Part shown: positions 16,198 to 22,472 of the stretch, piece by piece | How the letters are laid out: each line of letters opens with the position of its first letter | Position numbering within the stretch: the stretch's first letter is position 1 | Assembly: GCA_900769175.1 (NCBI GenBank) | Contig: CAAGFP010000142.1 | Coordinates: 1 to 22,472, forward strand | Length of the DNA stretch: 22,472 bases | Direction: 5' to 3' | DNA from: Lachnospiraceae bacterium | GTDB lineage: Bacteria; Bacillota; Clostridia; Lachnospirales; Lachnospiraceae | Made by a program: the position numbers and the translations under genes | Notes under the pieces: model-generated | What the model was told of the DNA's origin: nothing | Seen by the model: the letters and a program-made list of their open reading frames with translations, nothing else | Databases searched by the model: none

Positions 16198-16997
16198 CAA
16201 AAGTACTGAAAAAAATATATTTAGGTCTCATTTTCTTCTTTCTTTACGCGCCGATGCTTACTTTGATTGTTTTTAGTTTTAACAATTCAAAGTCCAGAGC
16301 CAAATGGGGAGGATTTACCTTAAAATGGTATGCCGGTCTGTTTCAGAACGAAGATATTATTCAGGCACTTATTAACACCTTATTGCTTGCTTTTTTATCT
16401 GCACTGATAGCGACCGTAATCGGAACCATTGCAGCCCTTGCCATGAACAGTATGAAACGCCTTCCCAGAGCACTGCTTATGGGGGTAACCAACATTCCGA
16501 TGCTGAATGCAGAAATTGTAACCGGTATTTCATTGATGCTTTTGTTTATTGCCGTTCAAATGAAATTCGGCTTTTTCACTATTTTACTTGCCCATATTAC
16601 ATTTAATATTCCTTATATCATTTTAAGTGTAATGCCGAGAATCAAGAATTTGAATCCGAGCACCTATGAAGCCGCATTGGATTTAGGGGCGACTCCCTTA
16701 CAGGCGTTTTTTAAAGTAGTATTTCCGGATATTTTACCCGGTGTATTCTCCGGAATGCTTATGGCATTTACCATGTCATTGGATGATTTCATTATTACAC
16801 ACTTTACCAAAGGAGCAGGTGTTGATACTCTTTCCACCAAAATCTATTCACAGGTCAGAAAAGGCATTGACCCGGAAATGTACGCCCTCTCTTCTATTAT
16901 TTTTGTTACCGTATTATTACTTCTGATTCTGATAAATGTTCTTCCGAATACGGCAGGTCAGAAATCAAATAATAAAATATCGGCTGAAAGCAAATAA
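16194..16997 (+). CDS. potC: spermidine/putrescine ABC transporter permease PotC
   Basis: This second membrane half of the importer has 267 residues with six expected helices. The coupling loop reads YEAALDLGATPLQAFFKVVFPDILPG. FFFLYAPMLTLIVFSFNNSK at the N-terminus and SLDDFIITHF near the C-terminus are typical of PotC. The ATG is inside the potB stop (ATGA). A 39-base gap with a fresh AAGGAG separates it from potD, as expected for a binding protein made in excess. Confidence 0.96.
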   Translation: MTKVLKKIYLGLIFFFLYAPMLTLIVFSFNNSKSRAKWGGFTLKWYAGLFQNEDIIQALINTLLLAFLSALIATVIGTIAALAMNSMKRLPRALLMGVTNIPMLNAEIVTGISLMLLFIAVQMKFGFFTILLAHITFNIPYIILSVMPRIKNLNPSTYEAALDLGATPLQAFFKVVFPDILPGVFSGMLMAFTMSLDDFIITHFTKGAGVDTLSTKIYSQVRKGIDPEMYALSSIIFVTVLLLLILINVLPNTAGQKSNNKISAESK

Positions 16998-17036
16998 CCC
17001 GCCGAAGTAATAAAAGAAAGAAAAAGGAGAAATAAA

Positions 17037-18101
17037 ATGAAAAAAAAATTAGCAATCGGACTTATTTTAGGACTTGCAGCTGTCTCCATTCTCGGAATCG
17101 CAGGCTGTAATTCCAACTCAAACCCGAACGGATCTGTATATGTTTACAACTGGGGCGAATATCTTGATCCGCAAGTCATTGATTTATTCGAAGAAGAAAC
17201 CGGAATCAAAGTAGTTTATGATGAATTCGAAACCAATGAAGTCATGTATCCGAAGGTGGAAGCCGGCGCAGTAAAATATGATGTTATCTGCCCTTCCGAT
17301 TACATGATTAAGAAAATGATTGATAATGGTCTGCTTCAGGAAATCAATTTCGATAACGTTCCAAACATTAAAAATATCGGTCAGCAGTATATGGAAACAA
17401 GTAAAGAATTCGACCCTGAGAATAAATACTCCGTACCCTATTGCTGGGGAACCGTCGGAATTCTTTATAATAAAACAATGGTGGACGGAGAAATCGATTC
17501 CTGGGCTGATTTATGGGATCCGAAATATGAGAATAAGATTCTGATGCAGAATTCTGTCCGTGATGCCATGATGGTCGGTCTGAAGCTGAACGGTTTTTCA
17601 ATGAATACCTTAAATGACAATGAAATCGAAATTGCAAAGAATTCCCTCATCGAGCAAAAACCTCTTGTTCAGGCCTATGTTGTAGACCAGGTAAGAGATA
17701 AAATGATCGGAAATGAAGCTGCTATCGGTGTAATTTATTCCGGTGAAGCAATTTTTACACAGCGTGAAAACCCGAATTTGGAATATGTAATCCCGAAAGA
17801 AGGAAGTAATGTATGGATTGATTCCTGGGTAATTTCAAAAGATGCACAAAACAAAGAAAATGCTGAAAAGTGGATTGATTTCATGTGCCGTCCGGATATT
17901 GCATTATTAAACTTTGAATACATTACCTACTCTACTCCGAACGATGCTGCCAGAGAATTAATCGAAGATGAAGACATTAAAAACTCTACGATTGCATTTC
18001 CGGATTTAAGCCAGTATGACAATATGGAAACATTCCATTATCTTGGAGAAGAAGGCGACGAAAAATACAATAACGCATGGAAACAGATTAAATCCGAATA
18101 A
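17037..18101 (+). CDS. potD: spermidine/putrescine-binding lipoprotein PotD
   Basis: This is the extracellular, lipid-anchored receptor that hands polyamines to PotBC. It has 354 residues. The signal peptide has a lipobox GIAGC, with Cys24 as the expected acylated residue. The mature part begins YVYNWGEYLDP, which supplies Trp39, Glu41 and Tyr42 corresponding to the ligand pocket of E. coli PotD, and WIDSWVI carries the later Trp/Asp pair. Substrate choice between putrescine and spermidine cannot be read safely. AAGGAG precedes the ATG. It is the last gene of the operon, followed by a strong terminator. Confidence 0.96.
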   Translation: MKKKLAIGLILGLAAVSILGIAGCNSNSNPNGSVYVYNWGEYLDPQVIDLFEEETGIKVVYDEFETNEVMYPKVEAGAVKYDVICPSDYMIKKMIDNGLLQEINFDNVPNIKNIGQQYMETSKEFDPENKYSVPYCWGTVGILYNKTMVDGEIDSWADLWDPKYENKILMQNSVRDAMMVGLKLNGFSMNTLNDNEIEIAKNSLIEQKPLVQAYVVDQVRDKMIGNEAAIGVIYSGEAIFTQRENPNLEYVIPKEGSNVWIDSWVISKDAQNKENAEKWIDFMCRPDIALLNFEYITYSTPNDAARELIEDEDIKNSTIAFPDLSQYDNMETFHYLGEEGDEKYNNAWKQIKSE

Positions 18102-18121
18102 ATTATGACTTTGGGACCCAT

Positions 18122-18169
18122 AAATATAAGAAAGCAGCCCGAATAGGGCTGCTTTCTTATATTTTTAGG
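18122..18169 (+). terminator. bidirectional intrinsic terminator between potD and trpS
   Basis: A 19-bp perfect stem (18122-18140 with 18146-18164, loop GAATA) with a GC-rich top and a T run follows potD by 20 bases. The convergent trpS gene ends 41 bases beyond it. The A/T-rich stem base also gives a weaker T-rich exit on the minus strand, so it probably serves both genes. Confidence 0.93.
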
Positions 18170-18204
18170 ATTGCGGGAGCACAAAATGCAAAGCAATCCG
18201 ACTG

Positions 18205-19209
18205 TTATCTGATTTTTTCAGGAAATCCGACTTTCTTTTGTACCTTTCTTAAGGTCTTCATACTGTAATAAGTCGCTTTCTCTGCATTGTTTTTAATGAT
18301 TCCGTCAATATATGCTTTATCTTTCGAAAGTTCTGCAAGACGATTCTGAATCGGCGAAAGCGTATCTGCTACGGTTTCTCCAACCGCAAGTTTGAAATCG
18401 CCATATCCCATTCCTTCAAATTCTTTTTCAACTTCCTCTACCGTCTTATCGGTACATGCTCTGTAAATATCAATCAGATTCGAAATACCCGGCTGTTCTT
18501 CTCTATATTTTATCATTGCAAGAGAATCCGTAACCGCACGTTTAAATTTCCGGATAACCGTATCGCGGTCATCGGTCAGATAAATACTTGCATTCGGATT
18601 TTCATCGGATTTCGACATCTTCTTTGCAGGGTCCTGCAAAGACATAATCTTTGCTCCGCTCTTTCCAAGGAAAGGTTCCGGAATTGTAAATACATCCCCG
18701 TAGATTGCATTAAATCTTTGTGCAACATCTCTGGTCAGTTCCAAATGCTGAAGCTGGTCTTTTCCGACCGGAACCACATCTGCCTGATATAATAAAATAT
18801 CGGCTGCCATTAATACCGGATAGGTATAAAGGCCTGCATTGATATTATCTGCATGCTTTGCAGACTTGTCCTTAAACTGGGTCATACGATTTAATTCACC
18901 CATATAGGTAAAGCAGTTTAATATCCATGCAAGTTCAGCGTGTCCGGAAACATGGGACTGATAATAAATACAGTTCTTTTCCGGGTCAAGTCCCGCTGCA
19001 ATATACAACATTAAAAGATTTCTTGCTTTCTTTCTAAGTTCCGCAGGGTCCTGTCGAACGGTAATGGAATGCATGTCCACTACGGAATAAAAACATTCAT
19101 AATCATCACTTAATGAAACCCAGTTTTTTAATGCTCCCAGGTAATTTCCCAGAGTCAGGTTTCCGGTTGCCTGCATTCCGCTAAAAAGAATTTTTTTGTC
19201 GTCTATCAT
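18205..19209 (-). CDS. trpS: tryptophanyl-tRNA synthetase
   Basis: This class I aminoacyl-tRNA synthetase charges tRNA-Trp in the cytoplasm. It has 334 residues, normal length. The HIGH-like motif is TGNLTLGN (15-22), DMHSIT and GELNRMTQFKDKS follow, and KMSKS lies at 197-201. The ATG at 19209 is chosen over the one eight codons upstream because AAGGAGG sits five bases before it and the protein then begins MIDDKKILFSG, as relatives do. No T-box leader, common for clostridial trpS, is visible. Instead an 11-bp hairpin lies immediately before the ribosome site. It may be cotranscribed with the two genes to its right. Confidence 0.96.
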   Translation of the reverse strand: MIDDKKILFSGMQATGNLTLGNYLGALKNWVSLSDDYECFYSVVDMHSITVRQDPAELRKKARNLLMLYIAAGLDPEKNCIYYQSHVSGHAELAWILNCFTYMGELNRMTQFKDKSAKHADNINAGLYTYPVLMAADILLYQADVVPVGKDQLQHLELTRDVAQRFNAIYGDVFTIPEPFLGKSGAKIMSLQDPAKKMSKSDENPNASIYLTDDRDTVIRKFKRAVTDSLAMIKYREEQPGISNLIDIYRACTDKTVEEVEKEFEGMGYGDFKLAVGETVADTLSPIQNRLAELSKDKAYIDGIIKNNAEKATYYSMKTLRKVQKKVGFPEKIR

Positions 19210-19223
19210 TTTTATCCTCCTTA

Positions 19224-19249
19224 AAGAGAGCATGATAACATGCTCTCTT
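19224..19249 (-). promoter_or_regulatory. perfect hairpin adjoining the trpS ribosome site
   Basis: AAGAGAGCATG (19224-19234) pairs with 19239-19249 over a 4-base loop. On the minus-strand RNA it ends three bases before AAGGAGG. The T run after it is only three to four bases, so termination would be weak. It may be a leaky terminator after the cysteine-rich gene, an mRNA stabiliser, or a control element for trpS. Confidence 0.55.
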
Positions 19250-19279
19250 GATTCTATCGAAATTTATCTTAGAGTGTAC

Positions 19280-19498
19280 TTATGAATCGCATCCGCATCC
19301 GCTGTTTGTGGAAGATCCCTGTCCGTTAAAAATCGGAAACGGGGAAGTATTCTCTTCACAACCGCATTTATTGGGTTTTTCCCTTTCTACGCATGAACAT
19401 TCACATTTCTTTGACGGTTTACACTCGCATTTCATACATTGGTTTCCATTGTTCTGATAAAATAAAAGCAGTAAAAGAATAATCCAGGTTGAATTCAT
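19280..19498 (-). CDS. small cysteine-rich membrane-associated protein, unknown
   Basis: This 72-residue protein is of no family I can name. Residues 4-14 form a short hydrophobic segment (WIILLLLLFYQ), a possible membrane anchor or signal. The rest holds ten cysteines arranged as CxxCxC, CxCxC, CxC and a terminal CGC, mixed with Lys and Glu. Such spacing suggests metal binding or disulfide cross-linking, possibly at the cell or spore surface. AAGGAATG eight bases before the ATG and codon use like its neighbours support a real gene. It starts 25 bases after the GlgX-like gene on the same strand, so it is probably in that operon, with trpS 70 bases downstream. Confidence 0.65.
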   Translation of the reverse strand: MNSTWIILLLLLFYQNNGNQCMKCECKPSKKCECSCVEREKPNKCGCEENTSPFPIFNGQGSSTNSGCGCDS

Positions 19499-19523
19499 AA
19501 TTCATTCCTTCTATCATTTTACT

Positions 19524-21416
19524 TTATTTTATGCAGGATTGAAAGATTGCGACACTTCTATCCTCAATTTCGTAAATAATTTTATCAGAACGAATATCTG
19601 TTTTACTCTCTTGGGTTTCTTCCGACACGCTTTCTTTCTGTTCATCCCAAATGCAAGCTTTTCCGGTGGATAAAATCAGCTTCCATTTCTGATTCTTCAG
19701 GAGTTTCGGAAGCGCAAAGCATTTGTGTTCCCAGTACATATTGAATGCGATGTAAGTTAAAACCGGAACATTTCCTTCCAAAGAATTAAACATAACGGCA
19801 ATATTGCGGTTATAATGGTTAAAATCCGCTCTGTACGCTTCTTCTCCGTGATAAGATAAATCCGGGTAACCGCATCTTAAATAGTCTAACATGGTAAAAG
19901 GCGGTGACTGAATGAATCCTAAGGTTTCACGGAAATGAATCAGCTGTTTTGTAAATAATAGAATTTCTTCCGACAACCGGTTCTCTGTCCAGTTGATATA
20001 ACTAATCTCATTGTCCTGACAATACGGATTATTATTTCCGTTCTGGGAATTGCAACGTTCATCTCCCGCCATAATAACCGGAGTCCCCTGCGAAGTCAAC
20101 AATGCGGTCAAAGCATTTTTCATCATCCGTTTACGAAGATGGATTATACTGCTTTTTCTGGTTTTCCCTTCAACGCCACAATTCCAGCTGTAATTATAAT
20201 CATTGCCGTCGGTATTTCCTTCTCCGTTTCCCTCATTGTGCTTTTGATTGTAGGAAAATAAATCCGCAAGCGTAAATCCATAATAATTCGTAACATAATT
20301 AACAGATGCAAGCTGATTGGATTTACCGGTATAAATTCTGGCAAATTCTTTTATTGTATTATCGTCTCCCTTTAAAAACCTTCGGATGTTGACCATGAAA
20401 TCATCCGAATAAAGGCACATATTCCGATAAGCGGGTATTTCCTGCCCCTGATAAATCGAATCTACGGGAATTTTATCATATAAAATCTTTGTATTTGCAA
20501 ATAAAGGCTCCGTGCAAATTAATTCAATCGGAATCCGGAGTCCTTTTAAATGCACACCGTCAATATGATAAACGGTAATCCAATATTTAATCACATCAAA
20601 AATCAGTCCCTGTTTCACTTCATCGGGAAAATAAAACTGCATAATGACTTCAATTCCGTTTTCATGAAAGGCCTTAATCATGTCTTTCATTTCACGGACA
20701 GGATCTAAGGAGCTTGAATAGGAAGATTTCGGTGCAAAATAAAAAGCATTTTTAAATCCCCAGTAATTCAGTTTTTCTTCCTTTTTTGAAGTAAAATCCT
20801 GCAGATAGGAATCCGAAACAGATAATAAATAATCATTCTCTGTTGATTTAGGAACCTCATATTCTTCAAACTCATAGGCCGGCATCAACTCAACAGCAGT
20901 CACTCCAAGTTCTTTTAAGTATGGGATTTTATTCATTAATCCCTTAAAAGTACCTTTTCCGGATACTTTAGAAGATTTATGAGCCGTAAATCCTCTCACA
21001 TGGAGACAATAAATTATGGATTTATCAAACGGAATACATAACGGAATATCTTTTGCCCAGTCATATTCCAAACTTGCAAATCCGCCTCTTAGCGAATAAG
21101 TATCGGGATTTTTAAATCCCCAGACTTCATTTCCGTATATCAGCTTCGCATAAGGATCCACATATTCGTCTTCTCCATCGTAAAACAGATACTCATAATC
21201 CTGTGGAGATATATTTTTCACTATAATAGAGGCAATATTTCCAACTCTCATTCCGGATGAAAATGGAATTTTTTTCTTCTCACCATTTGCTCTGGAAATC
21301 AGTACAACGCCTGATTCTTTCACTGAACGCAAAGGAGAAGAAAACTGGATTCCGCCGGGAATGGGCAGTGCACCCAATGGGTAGAGATTGCCTTTTACTA
21401 CCTCAAATTCTTTCAT
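19524..21416 (-). CDS. GlgX/isoamylase-like GH13 pseudoenzyme
   Basis: This 630-residue protein is clearly derived from glycogen debranching enzyme. It has a CBM48-type N-terminal domain (YPLGA at 12-16; VDPYAK 86-91), a GH13 barrel (FTLADLFSYNQKHNEGNGEGN at about 381-401, NYSWNCGVEG, SQGTPVIMAGDE, QGNNNxYCQDNEIS-like) and a C-terminal beta domain. All catalytic positions are replaced. Region I DVVxNH reads QFYFPD (260-265). Region II GFRFDLA reads GVHLKGL, so the nucleophile is Lys291 and the Arg is His289. The acid/base position is Asp314 in ILYDK. Region IV AHDGF reads NYYGF (377-381). A loop between regions I and II is much shortened. Hydrolysis is not credible; glucan binding is possible. 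The ATG at 21416 with GAGG is preferred to an upstream GTG at 21449. Confidence 0.88.
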   Translation of the reverse strand: MKEFEVVKGNLYPLGALPIPGGIQFSSPLRSVKESGVVLISRANGEKKKIPFSSGMRVGNIASIIVKNISPQDYEYLFYDGEDEYVDPYAKLIYGNEVWGFKNPDTYSLRGGFASLEYDWAKDIPLCIPFDKSIIYCLHVRGFTAHKSSKVSGKGTFKGLMNKIPYLKELGVTAVELMPAYEFEEYEVPKSTENDYLLSVSDSYLQDFTSKKEEKLNYWGFKNAFYFAPKSSYSSSLDPVREMKDMIKAFHENGIEVIMQFYFPDEVKQGLIFDVIKYWITVYHIDGVHLKGLRIPIELICTEPLFANTKILYDKIPVDSIYQGQEIPAYRNMCLYSDDFMVNIRRFLKGDDNTIKEFARIYTGKSNQLASVNYVTNYYGFTLADLFSYNQKHNEGNGEGNTDGNDYNYSWNCGVEGKTRKSSIIHLRKRMMKNALTALLTSQGTPVIMAGDERCNSQNGNNNPYCQDNEISYINWTENRLSEEILLFTKQLIHFRETLGFIQSPPFTMLDYLRCGYPDLSYHGEEAYRADFNHYNRNIAVMFNSLEGNVPVLTYIAFNMYWEHKCFALPKLLKNQKWKLILSTGKACIWDEQKESVSEETQESKTDIRSDKIIYEIEDRSVAIFQSCIK

Positions 21417-21457
21417 CGTTTGTCCTCGGTTTCCAAACAATTTTTTCACACTCCGTT

Positions 21458-21486
21458 ATTTTACCACATTTTCATACCACACGCAA
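21458..21486 (-). promoter_or_regulatory. promoter of the GlgX-like gene
   Basis: On the minus strand, TTGCGT (21486-21481), 17 bases and TAAAAT (21463-21458). The start point near 21451 leaves no room for initiation at the GTG at 21449, which supports the ATG at 21416. The -35 box resembles that of the other pseudoenzyme operon (TTGCGA). Confidence 0.6.
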
Positions 21487-21547
21487 TAAACAGTGAAGAT
21501 AGATATTTCATGCAGACATCGAGCATGCATGCGGACATAGATATTCC

Positions 21548-21576
21548 TTGTAAATTCAGAATTGTACTGATATAAT
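21548..21576 (+). promoter_or_regulatory. promoter of the DUF1292 gene
   Basis: TTGTAA (21548-21553), 17 bases and a perfect TATAAT (21571-21576). The leader would be about 110 bases. Between this and the opposing promoter lie a 10-bp palindrome GCATGCATGC (21523-21532) and an imperfect direct repeat of TGCAGACAT (21511-21519, and 21530-21538 with one change). No function can be assigned to these. Confidence 0.65.
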
Positions 21577-21691
21577 AGTATTGTGTACGGCTTTTGATTG
21601 TGAATTCAGTATTAACCATGATTTATGAAATAAAAAAAAGACAAACGAAATCAGACCGGTACCGATAAAGAATCTATTTCAGGAGGTTTCC

Positions 21692-22039
21692 ATGGCAGAG
21701 AAAACAAACATTGACGTAAATGAAGAATTAGACGAGGATATTACCGTCGAACTTGAATTAGAGAACGGAGAAATTGTAAATTGCGCAATTGTAACAATTC
21801 TTACCGTTGAACAGAAAGACTATATTGCCCTTCTTCCGATGGTGGATGAAGAAGATGAAAATTACGGAGAAGTCTGGTTTTACGAATACATTGAAGATAT
21901 GGACGATCCGAACAAAGAACCGGAATTGAAATACATCGAAGACGAAGAGGAATATGAAAATGTAGCAGATGCTTTCGATGAATTTCTTGACAAGCAGGAA
22001 TATGACGAGCTCATCGAAGACGAAGAAGACGGTGAATAA
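21692..22039 (+). CDS. DUF1292 family protein
   Basis: This 115-residue, very acidic cytoplasmic protein belongs to the YrzB-like DUF1292 family, which is widespread in Firmicutes and of unknown function. The core VELELENGEIVNCAIVTILTVEQKDYIALLP (about 19-49) and the EVWFYEY strand (61-67) are typical; the rest is mostly Asp/Glu-rich. AGGAGG lies eight bases before the ATG. It is a single-gene unit on the plus strand, with its own promoter, convergent with the permease gene that ends 26 bases later. No terminator hairpin is apparent in that short gap. Confidence 0.88.
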   Translation: MAEKTNIDVNEELDEDITVELELENGEIVNCAIVTILTVEQKDYIALLPMVDEEDENYGEVWFYEYIEDMDDPNKEPELKYIEDEEEYENVADAFDEFLDKQEYDELIEDEEDGE

Positions 22040-22065
22040 AACCATCCCCTCTTCCCGGAATACTT

Positions 22066-22472
22066 CTATAAAAAGAACGCTACAATCGGAATCGTAATCA
22101 TTGAAACAACGGAAGACAGCAATATTCCTTTCATGCAATAATCTCCGTCTCCGCCGCATTCGGTAACCAGCATGCCGATTACACTTCCGCAGGGCATGGA
22201 TAACTCCAAAACAAACGTCCCCATAACAATCGGATTAAAGTGTAAATTTTTAATAACAAATGCAGCCAGAATCGGAATAATCAGCATACGGATAAAACAC
22301 ATGAAATAAATTCGAACGTCGCATAAGAAATCTTTTATTTGTGCTCTTCCCAAAGACATTCCGACTACAATCATAGACATCGGAATGGTTGCGTTTCCCA
22401 TATAATTCGTAAACGTTTTAATAAATGAAGGACACTCGATTTTAAATATGATAATAAGAAACGCAAATATAC
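22066..22472 (-). CDS. AEC-family (auxin efflux carrier-like) permease, 5' part outside window
   Basis: The visible C-terminal part (about 135 residues) is open to the right window edge, so the ATG at 22401 is internal. Four to five hydrophobic helices are seen. The motifs GNATIPMSMIVVGMSLG, LIIPILAAFVI, ELSMPCGSVIGMLVTECGGDGDY and SSVVSMITIPIVAFFL match the second half of AEC permeases, in which a first helix-bundle repeat lies upstream. Such proteins move organic acids or similar anions; the substrate cannot be read. The cysteine in MPCGS stands where relatives usually have Ala. Confidence 0.8.
   Translation of the reverse strand, partial: IFAFLIIIFKIECPSFIKTFTNYMGNATIPMSMIVVGMSLGRAQIKDFLCDVRIYFMCFIRMLIIPILAAFVIKNLHFNPIVMGTFVLELSMPCGSVIGMLVTECGGDGDYCMKGILLSSVVSMITIPIVAFFL

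Noticed and set aside
18171..18204. GGATTGC/GCAATCC stem just after trpS as a separate trpS terminator.
   Set aside because: The stem is only 7 bp with a long loop and no T run follows on the minus strand; the strong hairpin at 18122-18164 explains termination better.
19210..19279. T-box riboswitch ahead of trpS.
   Set aside because: The space is only 70 bases and no T-box core sequence or specifier stem is present; only a simple hairpin is seen.
21511..21538. GCATGC palindrome and TGCAGACAT-like direct repeat between two divergent promoters.
   Set aside because: Short and imperfect; could be chance, and no regulator gene adjoins it.

Overview
This window is about 22.5 kb of low-GC Firmicutes DNA. 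Gene content and style (strong AGGAGG-type ribosome sites, compact operons, DUF1015 near serC-serA, cupin-type regulator ahead of potABCD, DUF1292 protein) fit a gut-type clostridium of the Lachnospiraceae. This is inferred from reading proteins, not from a database search. No rRNA, tRNA, CRISPR array, transposase or prophage gene was seen, and no gene-free stretch exceeds 300 bases.

Left part, all on the minus strand. A four-gene operon runs from a promoter near 6612-6640 leftward: two tandem paralogous membrane proteins (5010-6527, 3795-5006), a DUF1015 protein (2542-3804) and a glycogen-branching-enzyme homologue (2537 to beyond base 1). The last protein has the GlgB fold but has lost its nucleophile and other catalytic residues. 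It ends in a helical tail built from eight 11-residue repeats. Upstream, and separated by a terminator, lies serC-serA, which makes O-phosphoserine.

Middle, minus strand: an L,D-transpeptidase with a membrane anchor (9193-10596), yajC (10670-11038), tgt (11191-12333) and a seven-bladed-propeller lactonase-type protein (12425-13513). Plus strand from 13642: a polyamine uptake operon with an XRE-cupin regulator, potA, potB, potC and potD, a probable operator over its transcription start, and a strong terminator at 18122-18169.

Right part: trpS (minus), a small cysteine-rich protein, and a second GH13 protein (19524-21416) that resembles GlgX/isoamylase but has every catalytic residue replaced. 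A DUF1292 protein lies on the plus strand, and the window ends inside an AEC-family permease gene (minus).

The main discovery candidate is the pair of catalytically dead glycogen enzymes, one branching type and one debranching type, about 17 kb apart. One of them is in an operon with two unknown paralogous membrane proteins, and it carries a hendecad-repeat tail of the type used to coat membranes or particles. Together these suggest a non-enzymatic glycogen-binding, scaffold or sensing system. That role is an inference; the residue losses and repeats are read directly from the sequence.
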